Assembly: GCA_023664625.1 (NCBI GenBank)
Contig: JAMPFD010000008.1
Span: forward strand, 62,001-126,000
DNA from: Bacillota bacterium
Lineage (GTDB): Bacteria > Bacteroidota > Bacteroidia > Bacteroidales > Bacteroidaceae
Reading direction: 5' to 3'
DNA: 64,000 nucleotides
The position numbers and the translations under genes were made by a program. The notes below the pieces were generated by a model. That model was not told where the DNA came from, did no database searches, and was given only the letters and a program-made list of their open reading frames with translations. This document shows positions 1 through 7,623 of the stretch, in pieces; the stretch's first letter is position 1; each line of letters opens with the position of its first letter.

Positions 1-30
1 CACAATGCGGCATACTGCATACATTTATTG

Positions 31-85
31 AATAAAAAGAAATCCCAAATCATTATTGTCAAATGAATTGGGATTTCTTTTTATT
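31..85. terminator. Bidirectional hairpin terminator downstream of spt
   Basis: A perfect 18-bp inverted repeat (31..48 with 68..85) encloses a 19-nt loop and is flanked by A and T runs, so it can terminate in either direction. It lies just past the 3' end of the leftward serine palmitoyltransferase gene and probably also ends a rightward gene outside the window. Confidence 0.8.
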
Positions 86-155
86 CTGCGGTATCATCGG
101 TAAACATACCACATCTTTCTATATATCAAGAGCTATATAACTGATGAACATTTAC

Positions 156-1343
156 TTATTTGATGACACCTTGCTCTACAAATATCTGTTTCAATATCTG
201 TACAGAACGGTCAACCTGCTCTTTCGTATGTGTTGCCATCAGTGCATATCTTACGAGAGTGTCTGTAGGAGCACAAGCCGGCGGCACCACAGGATTGATA
301 AACACGCCACGCTCGAAAGCAAGAGCTGTTATAAGGAACGTCTTATCCACATCACGTACATAAAGTGGGATAACCGGTGACTCTGTGTCTCCTATTTCAA
401 AGCCCTCGTCCTTAAAACGCTTAAGAGCATAATTGGTTACATCCCATAGTTTCTCTATTATCTGCGGTTCCTCCTTCAGAATGTCAAGAGCTTTCTGTGC
501 CGCAGCTGTAGCAGCCGGAGTGTTTGACGCTGAGAATATATATGTGCGTGCGTTATGGCGAAGGAAATTTATTGTATCACTGTCACCGGCAATGAAGCCG
601 CCTATAGAGGCAAGAGATTTAGAGAATGTACCCATGATGAGATCCACCTCGTCTGTAAGTCCGAAATGATCACAAACACCACGACCATTCTTTCCAAACA
701 CGCCGAGACCGTGAGCCTCATCAACCATTATTGAGCAGTTGTATTTGTGCTTCAGTTCAACAATTGCAGGAAGATTGGCAAGATCGCCCTCCATTGAGAA
801 CACACCATCAACAACAATGAGCTTGACAGCCTCATGAGGAAGCTTCTTAAGGATATTCTCAAGATCTTCCATATCGTTATGCTTATATTTCAGCTGCTTG
901 GCGAAACTGAGTCTGCGACCGTCAACAATAGAGGCATGGTCACGGTCATCACAAATGATATAGTCCTCACGGCCACAAACCATAGCCACAACGCCTGCAT
1001 TCACAGAGAAGCCGGTAGAGAAGCACAAAGCTTCATCCTTATGAACGAACTCTGCAAGATCTTTCTCAAGTTTCACATGTATGTCAAGTGTTCCATTAAG
1101 GAAACGGCTGCCGGCACAACCTGTACCATACTTGTCTATTGCCTCTTTAGCCGCTTCACAAATGCGGTTGTCACCAACAAGACCAGTATATGCATTTGAA
1201 CCAAACATAAGCACCTTATGACCTCCCATTTCCACCTCCGTACCCTGTCTGCCGAGGATCTCACGGAAATAAGGATACACACCTGCCTCCATAAACTTCT
1301 GTGGCAAGCGATAACTCTTAAATTTTTCTGATAATTGTCCCAT
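156..1343 (-). CDS. spt: Serine palmitoyltransferase (AONS-family PLP enzyme)
   Basis: This enzyme condenses L-serine with a long-chain acyl-CoA (or acyl-ACP) to 3-ketosphinganine, the first step of sphingolipid synthesis, and is cytosolic or membrane-peripheral. At 395 residues it has the usual length of the alpha-oxoamine synthase family. Visible motifs are the cofactor-stacking His136 in DDRDHAS, VDEAH (Asp208 and His211) and the PLP lysine Lys242 in GTFSKSLASIGG. The related KBL and BioF enzymes share this fold; the close resemblance to Bacteroides serine palmitoyltransferase, and a divergent lipid kinase next door, favour the sphingolipid role. A TACCTTTG box (1385..1392) lies 42 bp upstream. 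The call rests on family resemblance, since substrate choice cannot be read directly from the sequence. Confidence 0.85.
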   Translation of the reverse strand: MGQLSEKFKSYRLPQKFMEAGVYPYFREILGRQGTEVEMGGHKVLMFGSNAYTGLVGDNRICEAAKEAIDKYGTGCAGSRFLNGTLDIHVKLEKDLAEFVHKDEALCFSTGFSVNAGVVAMVCGREDYIICDDRDHASIVDGRRLSFAKQLKYKHNDMEDLENILKKLPHEAVKLIVVDGVFSMEGDLANLPAIVELKHKYNCSIMVDEAHGLGVFGKNGRGVCDHFGLTDEVDLIMGTFSKSLASIGGFIAGDSDTINFLRHNARTYIFSASNTPAATAAAQKALDILKEEPQIIEKLWDVTNYALKRFKDEGFEIGDTESPVIPLYVRDVDKTFLITALAFERGVFINPVVPPACAPTDTLVRYALMATHTKEQVDRSVQILKQIFVEQGVIK

Positions 1344-1384
1344 TTTATATAGGTATACCTTCGTATAATATAAATTTATGTATG

Positions 1385-1392
1385 CAAAGGTA
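1385..1392 (-). promoter_or_regulatory. Bacteroidetes -7 box upstream of spt
   Basis: TACCTTTG on the minus strand fits the Bacteroidetes TAnnTTTG -7 element. The nearest upstream TTTG is 24 bp away, so the -33 part is weak. Confidence 0.5.
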
Positions 1393-1463
1393 CAAAAAAA
1401 ACTTTAATAAAGTACACAAAGGAGCAAAAAAAGTGCATTTCCTATAAAATATTTTATCATCCA

Positions 1464-1495
1464 TTGCATAATTCATCTATTTTTTCGTACTTTTG
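1464..1495 (+). promoter_or_regulatory. Promoter of the lipid kinase
   Basis: TTG at 1464..1466 and TACTTTTG at 1488..1495 are separated by 21 bp, matching the Bacteroidetes -33/-7 arrangement. The ATG of the lipid kinase is 55 bp further on. Confidence 0.6.
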
Positions 1496-1550
1496 CATTC
1501 AAATGCCCCATTAAGAATAATTCCCTTTTTATTAGTCATTGCACGTAATT

Positions 1551-2627
1551 ATGGATAAAAAGAAAATTGTTTTCATACTGAATCCTATCTCCGGAACAAC
1601 AAGTAAGGCTGGAATCCCCCTACTCGTTGACACGATTCTTGACAAGGAAAAATTCATATACACTATAGCGGAGACTCAACATGCCGGCCACGCCTCAGAA
1701 CTGGCACGCAAAGCGGCAGAGGATAACTATGACATAGCTGTTGCCGTCGGCGGAGACGGCACCGTAAACGAAGTTGCACGGGCACTTGTCAATACAAAAA
1801 CAGCTCTTGGCATTATCCCATGCGGGTCTGGCAACGGACTTGCACGCCATCTGATGCTGCCTCTCAATGTGAAAGGGGCCCTCGAAGTTATCAACAAATG
1901 TGAAATCCACGACCTTGACTACGGCATAATCAACTCCATGCCTTTCTTCTGTACCTGCGGCATGGGATTTGATGCCTTTATATCCATGAAATTTGCCAAT
2001 GCGGGTAAACGCGGACCTATCACCTATGTCGAAAACGTATTGAAAGAGGGGTTAAAATACAAACCGGAGACATACATAATCGAGGATGAGAGCGGCACTA
2101 AGAAACATGAGGCATTTCTGATTTCCATTGCCAATGCCTCACAATATGGCAATGATGCATACATCGCGCCACAGGCTTCTATGAGTGACGGGCTCATGGA
2201 TATTATCATCATGGAGCCGTTCGACATGCTCGAAGCTGCTCAAGTATCAATTGACATGTTCAACAAAACACTTGACAAAAACTCTAAAATCAAGACTTTC
2301 CGTTCCAAACATGTCCGTATCCACCGCACCGAACCCGGAGTCATACATTATGACGGAGACCCTATAATGGCAGATGCCGACCTTGACATTTCCATTCAGG
2401 AAAAAGGTATCAGAATAGTTATAAACCCTGATGCCGACAAGCGGCGACGCCAACCCTCCAAAGTGCAGTCCGCATTCAGTGAGTTCATGTCTAATATCCA
2501 TTCTGCACGCATGGAAGTCACGGACGTAGTCAAGGAGGTCAGCGAGGAAGTCGCTTCTGACATATCAAAACAGGGACGGAGAGTTCAACAAATCAGCAGA
2601 ACAATACAAAGCAAGCTTAACCTATAA
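1551..2627 (+). CDS. Diacylglycerol-kinase-family lipid kinase with C-terminal extension
   Basis: This is a soluble DAGK_cat-fold kinase that transfers the ATP phosphate to a lipid hydroxyl. The first ATG gives 358 residues; an in-frame TTG at 1539 would add four. Visible motifs are NPISG (11-15), GGDGT (67-71) and CGSGNGLA near 91-98, the nucleotide-binding loops of the DAGK/sphingosine kinase/NAD kinase superfamily. The last 60 or so residues form a basic, charged, probably helical tail beyond the usual ~300-residue core. It is divergent from serine palmitoyltransferase, so a sphingoid base or ceramide is a plausible substrate, but diacylglycerol cannot be excluded. The gene ends inside its own terminator hairpin. 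Confidence 0.8.
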   Translation: MDKKKIVFILNPISGTTSKAGIPLLVDTILDKEKFIYTIAETQHAGHASELARKAAEDNYDIAVAVGGDGTVNEVARALVNTKTALGIIPCGSGNGLARHLMLPLNVKGALEVINKCEIHDLDYGIINSMPFFCTCGMGFDAFISMKFANAGKRGPITYVENVLKEGLKYKPETYIIEDESGTKKHEAFLISIANASQYGNDAYIAPQASMSDGLMDIIIMEPFDMLEAAQVSIDMFNKTLDKNSKIKTFRSKHVRIHRTEPGVIHYDGDPIMADADLDISIQEKGIRIVINPDADKRRRQPSKVQSAFSEFMSNIHSARMEVTDVVKEVSEEVASDISKQGRRVQQISRTIQSKLNL

Positions 2628-2645
2628 CGGTTAGGCTTGTTTTTT
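2612..2645 (+). terminator. Rho-independent terminator of the lipid kinase
   Basis: An 11-bp stem (2612..2622 with 2629..2639, one G-T pair) is followed by six T residues. The stop codon of the lipid kinase lies in the loop. Confidence 0.8.
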
Positions 2646-2708
2646 GAATCACAAAAAAATGGATTGATATTTTACATAAATCTTCACATATAACAACACG
2701 AAACAGAT

Positions 2709-3350
2709 ATGACAAAAGCAATTCTCTTTGATTTTGACGGAACTTTAGCCAATACGGCCCCAGGTATCGTAAAGACCATGGAGTGCACATTCAAAGAAAT
2801 GGGCAAGCCTGTCCCCTCAGAACAAGATATGCGTAACACCATTGGCCTGCCACTCTCCAAAGCACTCAAACAACTGAACGGACTTAATGACAAAGAAACG
2901 TCAATGGCAACGGAAATTTACCGCAGTCTGTTCGCTACTGTAGAAGTGTCGCTTGTCGGCATTTTTCCAAAAGTAAAGGAAACACTGAAGTATCTGCATG
3001 AAGCCGGCATACGTCTTGCCATCTGTACATCAAGAAATGCTGAATCTTTGGACATGATAATGCAGCATCATGACATCGCAAGGTTTTTCGAGACAAGTAT
3101 CACCAATTCCGACAACCTTGCCCCAAAGCCGGCACCGGACATGGTACTTGCACTGTTGAAGCGAATGCAACTTAATGCCGCTGACGTAATTGTGGTTGGC
3201 GATACAACATTTGACATACAAATGGGCAATGGCGCAGGCTGTCGCACCATTGCCGTCACATACGGCAACCACTCCATAGAGCAGCTCGCATCCTCATCCC
3301 CATCCGTCATGATAGACTCTTTCGACAAACTGCTTGAAGAAATAAAATAA
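2709..3350 (+). CDS. HAD-superfamily phosphatase, phosphoglycolate phosphatase-like
   Basis: A 213-residue haloacid-dehalogenase hydrolase. Motif I is FDFDGTLA with the nucleophile Asp8 and acid/base Asp10; motif II is the Thr-Ser of ICTSRN; Lys in KPAPD is motif III and VVGDTTFD is motif IV. The alpha-helical cap between motifs I and II and the overall length match the Gph/pyrophosphatase PpaX group. Substrates of this group vary (phosphoglycolate, sugar phosphates, pyrophosphate), so the precise reaction is open. DNA polymerase IV begins 10 bp after its stop, so the two are probably co-transcribed. Confidence 0.75.
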   Translation: MTKAILFDFDGTLANTAPGIVKTMECTFKEMGKPVPSEQDMRNTIGLPLSKALKQLNGLNDKETSMATEIYRSLFATVEVSLVGIFPKVKETLKYLHEAGIRLAICTSRNAESLDMIMQHHDIARFFETSITNSDNLAPKPAPDMVLALLKRMQLNAADVIVVGDTTFDIQMGNGAGCRTIAVTYGNHSIEQLASSSPSVMIDSFDKLLEEIK

Positions 3351-3360
3351 CATAGAGGCC

Positions 3361-4458
3361 TTGATAAGAAAGATTATACATATCGACATGGACAGCTATT
3401 TTGCTGCCGTGGAGCAAAGGGACAACCCGGAGCTCAAAGGCAAGCCATGTGCTGTTGGCGGCTTATCCGACCGTGGTGTATTATCAACCGCAAGCTATGA
3501 AGCAAGACTATTCGGCGTACATTCCGCAATGTCAACAAAGCGTGCATTGGAACTTTGTCCAGACCTCATCGTTGTTCCCGGAGACCACGACAAATACAAA
3601 CGTATCTCAATACAGATACACGATATATTCCATGCCTATACCGACCTTATCGAGCCTATTTCCCTTGACGAAGCATTTCTCGATGTCACAGAAAGCAAAA
3701 ACGGGAATATACCGGCAACGGATATAGCTCACGACATAAAGAGAACAATAAAGGAACAGCTTGACCTTACAGCCTCAGCCGGTGTCTCTTATTGTAAATT
3801 TCTCGCTAAAATCGCATCTGACTACAATAAGCCAGACGGATTTTATGTTATTCATCCTGACAAGGCCCTTGACTTCATTGACTCACTGCCGATTGAAAAA
3901 TTCTGGGGAGTCGGCAGCATAACGGCAAGGCGCATGCATCAACTTGGAATAAACTGCGGACATCAATTACGGCAATGGTCATTGCAGGGACTGACAAAGG
4001 AGTTTGGTAAATCCGGGAAAATCTACTACAATTTTGCCCGTGGCATAGACGAACGTCCAGTCATTGCCGAACGGGAACGCAAAAGCATCGGATGTGAAAC
4101 AACGTTTGAAAAAGATATTTATAAGAAATCGGCCGTAATCATTGAGCTATATCACATTGCAGAGGAACTTATAAGGCGGTTGACACGAGCCGGTTTCGAA
4201 GGATATACGCTAACCCTAAAAATCAAATACCATGACTTCACACAAATAACACGAAGCCATACGGGAAGCACTGCCTTCTCTGAAATGCGAACCATTCTCC
4301 CCACTGCAAAACGACTATTAAGCGATGTCATGTTCAACGATGAAAGAAAGATTCGGCTCATGGGACTCAGCGTATCAAATCCGCGGGAAGACTTGCTCCA
4401 CAAAGCCAATTGGATAGAACAAGAATTGAAATTCCAAGCTTATTCATGCACAAGATAG
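3361..4458 (+). CDS. dinB: DNA polymerase IV (Y-family translesion polymerase)
   Basis: An error-prone, lesion-bypass DNA polymerase of 365 residues. The catalytic metal ligands are visible: Asp9 in IHIDMDSYF and Asp103-Glu104 in SLDEAF. The order is palm/fingers, thumb helix-hairpin-helix and C-terminal little-finger domain. The start must be the TTG at 3361, because the first in-frame ATG falls at codon 10, inside the active-site motif. No canonical beta-clamp motif is obvious near the C-terminus, though such motifs are short. It follows the HAD gene by 10 bp and likely shares its transcript. Confidence 0.93.
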   Translation: MIRKIIHIDMDSYFAAVEQRDNPELKGKPCAVGGLSDRGVLSTASYEARLFGVHSAMSTKRALELCPDLIVVPGDHDKYKRISIQIHDIFHAYTDLIEPISLDEAFLDVTESKNGNIPATDIAHDIKRTIKEQLDLTASAGVSYCKFLAKIASDYNKPDGFYVIHPDKALDFIDSLPIEKFWGVGSITARRMHQLGINCGHQLRQWSLQGLTKEFGKSGKIYYNFARGIDERPVIAERERKSIGCETTFEKDIYKKSAVIIELYHIAEELIRRLTRAGFEGYTLTLKIKYHDFTQITRSHTGSTAFSEMRTILPTAKRLLSDVMFNDERKIRLMGLSVSNPREDLLHKANWIEQELKFQAYSCTR

Positions 4459-4518
4459 TAGTTTCTTAAAATATTATAATAATCCAGCAGATATTTTCCA
4501 TATACGAAAATATTTCAC

Positions 4519-4526
4519 TACCTTTG
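4519..4526 (+). promoter_or_regulatory. Promoter -7 box of tRNA-Ser
   Basis: TACCTTTG fits TAnnTTTG and lies 26 bp ahead of the mature tRNA. The following bases (CACCGC) match the context of the promoter at 39284..39291. Confidence 0.6.
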
Positions 4527-4552
4527 CACCGCTAAACAAAACACGGCTATTT

Positions 4553-4640
4553 GGAGAGGTGCTCGAGTGGTTGAAGAGGCACGCCTGGAAAGCGTGTAAT
4601 CGGCAAAACCGATTCGCAGGTTCGAATCCTGTTCTCTCCG
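4553..4640 (+). tRNA. tRNA-Ser (anticodon GGA)
   Basis: An 88-nt class II tRNA. The acceptor stem GGAGAGG pairs with TCTCTCC (one G-T), followed by discriminator G. The anticodon arm CACGC / CTGGAAA / GCGTG gives anticodon GGA, reading UCC and UCU. A long variable arm (TAATCGG with CCGATT) is typical of serine, and the T-arm loop is TTCGAAT. CCA is not encoded. Confidence 0.97.
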
Positions 4641-4644
4641 CGAA

Positions 4645-4683
4645 GAAAGAGGACTTGATGCTTAATGTATCAAGTCCTCTTTC
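4645..4683 (+). terminator. Terminator of tRNA-Ser
   Basis: A perfect 15-bp stem (4645..4659 with 4669..4683) with a 9-nt loop begins five bases after the tRNA and ends in a T-rich stretch. Confidence 0.85.
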
Positions 4684-4698
4684 GTTTCAATATATATC

Positions 4699-4782
4699 AT
4701 ATAAAACAATTGCACTCTTTCTTGCCGGGCAAGGCTTCAGCACCTTTATACGTCTTGCAAGAAAGAGTGCAATGTTTTATAT
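4699..4782. repeat. 26-bp inverted repeat with a 31-nt spacer
   Basis: The arms 4699..4725 and 4757..4782 are complementary over 26 bp with one extra A in the left arm; the spacer is 31 nt and carries a short hairpin of its own with the left arm end (CTTGC with GCAAG). It sits between the tRNA-Ser terminator and the 3' end of ilvC, 45 bp past the ilvC stop, so it may terminate ilvC. The large loop is unusual for a simple terminator. Confidence 0.7.
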
Positions 4783-4826
4783 AACCTTCACCTCTTCTTA
4801 ATGTCAGATTCGGTATGACAAAAATA

Positions 4827-5870
4827 TCAGTTGTTTTCCGGACGTAACTGACGTACGACCTCAGCTGTACGCCACATCTCTGACTCACGAAGAGCGGCAA
4901 GTTCTTTCTCAAGGCCGACACGATAGTCAGGCTTTGAATTGGCATCAATGGAGATCTGTGCCTCATTGCCTGATTTAACAGAAGCATACAACTTTTCAAC
5001 TACAGGCTTGCACGCATCATGGAAAGGTCCCATCCAGTCAAGGGCACCACGCTGTGCCGTTGTTGAGCAGTTGGCATACATCCAATCCATACCCTTTGCT
5101 GCAAATAACGGCATGAGAGACTGGGTAAGTTCCTCAACAGTCTCATTGAATGCCTCCGAAGGAGTATGACCGTTCTCACGGAGCACCTCATACTGTGCAA
5201 GGAGAAGTCCCTGGATAGCCCCCATCAATGAACCACGCTCACCGGTTAGGTCCGATGTTGCCTCACGCTGGAATGTAGTCTCAAACAGGTAACCGGAACC
5301 GATACCGATACCAAGAGCTATAGTACGTTCGAGGGCACGGCCTGTAGCATCATTATAAACAGCATAAGAAGAATTAAGTCCACGGCCTTCGAGGAACATT
5401 GTGCGGAGTGATGTGCCAGATCCCTTCGGAGCAACCATTATGACATCAATGTCCTTTGACGGCACACAACCTGTACGGTCAGACCATGTGATAGCGAAAC
5501 CATGAGAGAAATAGAGAGCCTTACCAGGAGTGAGATGCTTCTGGAGTGTAGGCCATACAGACATCACTGCAGCATCAGAAAGAAGACACATGACTATAGA
5601 TGCCTTGTCCGCTGCCTCCTCTATGGAGAACAGTGTCTCTCCCGGAACCCATCCGTCAGCGACAGCCTTCTCAAAGGTCTTGCCCTGACGCTGACCGACA
5701 ATTACGTCAAAACCATTGTCGCGAAGATTGCAAGCCTGACCGGGGCCTTGTACTCCATAACCGATAACCGCGATCTTCTCGTCCTTTAATACTTCACGAG
5801 CTTTCTCGAGAGGGAATTCCTCACGTGTCATTACCTCTTCGATAACGCCACCAAAATTCATTTTTGCCAT
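4827..5870 (-). CDS. ilvC: Ketol-acid reductoisomerase
   Basis: This enzyme converts 2-acetolactate (or 2-aceto-2-hydroxybutyrate) to the 2,3-dihydroxy acid using NAD(P)H and Mg2+, the second step of valine, leucine and isoleucine synthesis. The protein has 347 residues, slightly longer than the common class I form. The Rossmann loop GYGVQG is at 37-42, and the metal-binding knotted domain carries acidic residues in LTGERGSL and SEAFNETVEEL. The loop after the second Rossmann strand begins GQRQGKTF, which often governs NADPH versus NADH preference. It is the last gene of the ilv operon, 31 bp after the thioesterase. Confidence 0.95.
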   Translation of the reverse strand: MAKMNFGGVIEEVMTREEFPLEKAREVLKDEKIAVIGYGVQGPGQACNLRDNGFDVIVGQRQGKTFEKAVADGWVPGETLFSIEEAADKASIVMCLLSDAAVMSVWPTLQKHLTPGKALYFSHGFAITWSDRTGCVPSKDIDVIMVAPKGSGTSLRTMFLEGRGLNSSYAVYNDATGRALERTIALGIGIGSGYLFETTFQREATSDLTGERGSLMGAIQGLLLAQYEVLRENGHTPSEAFNETVEELTQSLMPLFAAKGMDWMYANCSTTAQRGALDWMGPFHDACKPVVEKLYASVKSGNEAQISIDANSKPDYRVGLEKELAALRESEMWRTAEVVRQLRPENN

Positions 5871-5901
5871 TGTGTGATAATTTTGATATTGGTATATATA
5901 A

Positions 5902-6711
5902 TTATTTATTTTTATCTATAAACTTTACGGATGAGCGCACACATTCCGTCTCCGTTGCATTGCCATCATCCGCCTGCACGACTTTTGCTATACGCACCTC
6001 GTATTCATTTTCTGACATTTGTTCCTTGTAAAATCGCAATATATCGCCAGCATGACACTCGGCAACATATGCTATCTCAAAACGGGAAAGGAACTTGTTT
6101 TGATAGATATCAAGCGGGAAAAGGTCAAGCACGTGCTCTATATATTTTACAGAGTTGACATGTCCGTTTACATCTATATCGCTGTATTTCGCCACAAGTT
6201 CCATGTCCATAGGTACACATTTGGACATCTTCACCCTACCAGGCTTATCTATAGGGCACTCCTTTTTACTTTCTGCCCAATATTCTATCTCACCGTCACG
6301 GATATCCATCAAGTTACATGGCTGCCTGGTCTCCGTATCTATAAGAGCCCAAATGGAGCGGCCATAGCCTATCGAACGGCCATCCTGAGACTCAACACGA
6401 AAATTACGGTTGGTAAAATAACGTATTGCAGACTCCACCCATGTCTCCACACTGAATTTCTCATATTGCTTCGGCATGTCCGTCATCTCTATCACAAGAC
6501 GCGACAACACCCAGGTCTTATTGACTGTATTGAGATACTTCATTCCGAATCCTCTGTCGGACGAATGAAAATCGGCAGCATTGAGCAGATGATTCCCAAG
6601 ATGTCCCATAAAGAGCCTATGGGCCACATCACAGTGGAAAGGCTCGGCAACATTATCATAACGTCCCACCCTGCCCCACATTGCTATTCTTTCCTCTACG
6701 GATTTATGCAT
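5902..6711 (-). CDS. Acyl-ACP thioesterase (FatA/FatB-like, double hot-dog)
   Basis: A 269-residue protein predicted to hydrolyse acyl-acyl carrier protein to free fatty acid. It shows the two-hot-dog arrangement of plant and bacterial FatA/FatB enzymes; the second half has the characteristic SDIDVNGHVNSVKYIEH segment with catalytic-region Asp, Asn and His, and a conserved Glu follows in AYVAECHAGD. It is embedded in the ilv operon between ilvN (24 bp upstream) and ilvC (31 bp downstream), so it is co-expressed with branched-chain amino acid synthesis. A role in branched or short acyl chain release is inference from that position. Confidence 0.85.
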   Translation of the reverse strand: MHKSVEERIAMWGRVGRYDNVAEPFHCDVAHRLFMGHLGNHLLNAADFHSSDRGFGMKYLNTVNKTWVLSRLVIEMTDMPKQYEKFSVETWVESAIRYFTNRNFRVESQDGRSIGYGRSIWALIDTETRQPCNLMDIRDGEIEYWAESKKECPIDKPGRVKMSKCVPMDMELVAKYSDIDVNGHVNSVKYIEHVLDLFPLDIYQNKFLSRFEIAYVAECHAGDILRFYKEQMSENEYEVRIAKVVQADDGNATETECVRSSVKFIDKNK

Positions 6712-6735
6712 AATGAATATTTTGTCAAGAAATGA

Positions 6736-7572
6736 TTATTCTGTCAAGCTGTCACGCTCCTCCTCACGCTGCGTAAGATATTGGTCAAGACGTTCTATAC
6801 AAGAGCGCGTGATTGCAATACGTCCTGAACGCACAAACTGCAAGACACAGCCAAGCGCATCAAGCTGTTGGAACAAACCGAGAACATCTTCCGTAACACC
6901 TGTCTTTTCCACAATGGTATATGTCGGATTCACCTCTACCATACGCGCGGCAAAACGGCGCACTATACGTGAGATTTCCTGATTGGCAATAACCATAGGC
7001 GAAGACAGTTTCAGAAGCGAAGTCTCAAGCATGAAAATCTCGCCATCAACAAAGCAGTTTGCCTGCAGGACATCAATTTTTTTCTCTATCTGCTTGACAA
7101 GCATTTCCGCCATTTCCTGTTTACAGTAGCAGGTAATTGTGTACTTATGTACACCGGGAGTCGAAGAAGACGAGACATTCAATGACTCTATATTCACCTG
7201 ACGGCGCGTGAAAACAGCAGTTATCTGATTCAGGATACCGGCATAGTTCTCAGAATAGATTATCAGCGTATATAATGTCAGCCCGTCATGAACATTGAGA
7301 ATAGCCCCTTCATGTCCCGGCACGGAAGGACGTACAACGGCATTACGCGAGAAGGACTCATACTGCGGGGCTCCGGCAGCATACATCTCAAGCGTGGCCT
7401 TACGCTGACGCGCAAGATTCTTCTCATAAGAATTATAATCTCTGGCAGCAGCTTCCCTGACAGCATCATTGAACCCCCTCAACTCCGGAGTCACTTCCTG
7501 CTGTTCGCCACACTTTCCGCAAGTATTGCAATCACCACATTCTGCAGCACCGACATTCATATTTGTTTCCAT
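6736..7572 (-). CDS. ilvN: Acetolactate synthase regulatory subunit with Cys-rich N-terminal extension
   Basis: The regulatory subunit of acetohydroxyacid synthase, which confers valine feedback inhibition. At 278 residues it is about 90 longer than typical Bacteroidetes IlvN. The ACT domain starts near residue 97 (LYTLIIYSENYAGILNQI), with a second ACT-like half after it. The extra N-terminus contains CGDCNTCGKC near residues 17-26 followed by an Arg/Glu-rich helix-like stretch; it is not a known part of IlvN. No in-frame ATG lies near the domain start, the closest being about 35 codons upstream, so at least part of the extension is genuine. It lies 51 bp downstream of ilvB. Confidence 0.88.
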   Translation of the reverse strand: METNMNVGAAECGDCNTCGKCGEQQEVTPELRGFNDAVREAAARDYNSYEKNLARQRKATLEMYAAGAPQYESFSRNAVVRPSVPGHEGAILNVHDGLTLYTLIIYSENYAGILNQITAVFTRRQVNIESLNVSSSSTPGVHKYTITCYCKQEMAEMLVKQIEKKIDVLQANCFVDGEIFMLETSLLKLSSPMVIANQEISRIVRRFAARMVEVNPTYTIVEKTGVTEDVLGLFQQLDALGCVLQFVRSGRIAITRSCIERLDQYLTQREEERDSLTE

Positions 7573-7623
7573 TCTTTACGTTTTCTTGTTATGACAATTA
7601 AAATGTCTCCATGAAGACATCCA

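Noticed and set aside
4553..4782. Integrated element at the tRNA-Ser 3' end
   Set aside because: No integrase, no duplicated tRNA end and no foreign genes are present; ilvC follows directly.
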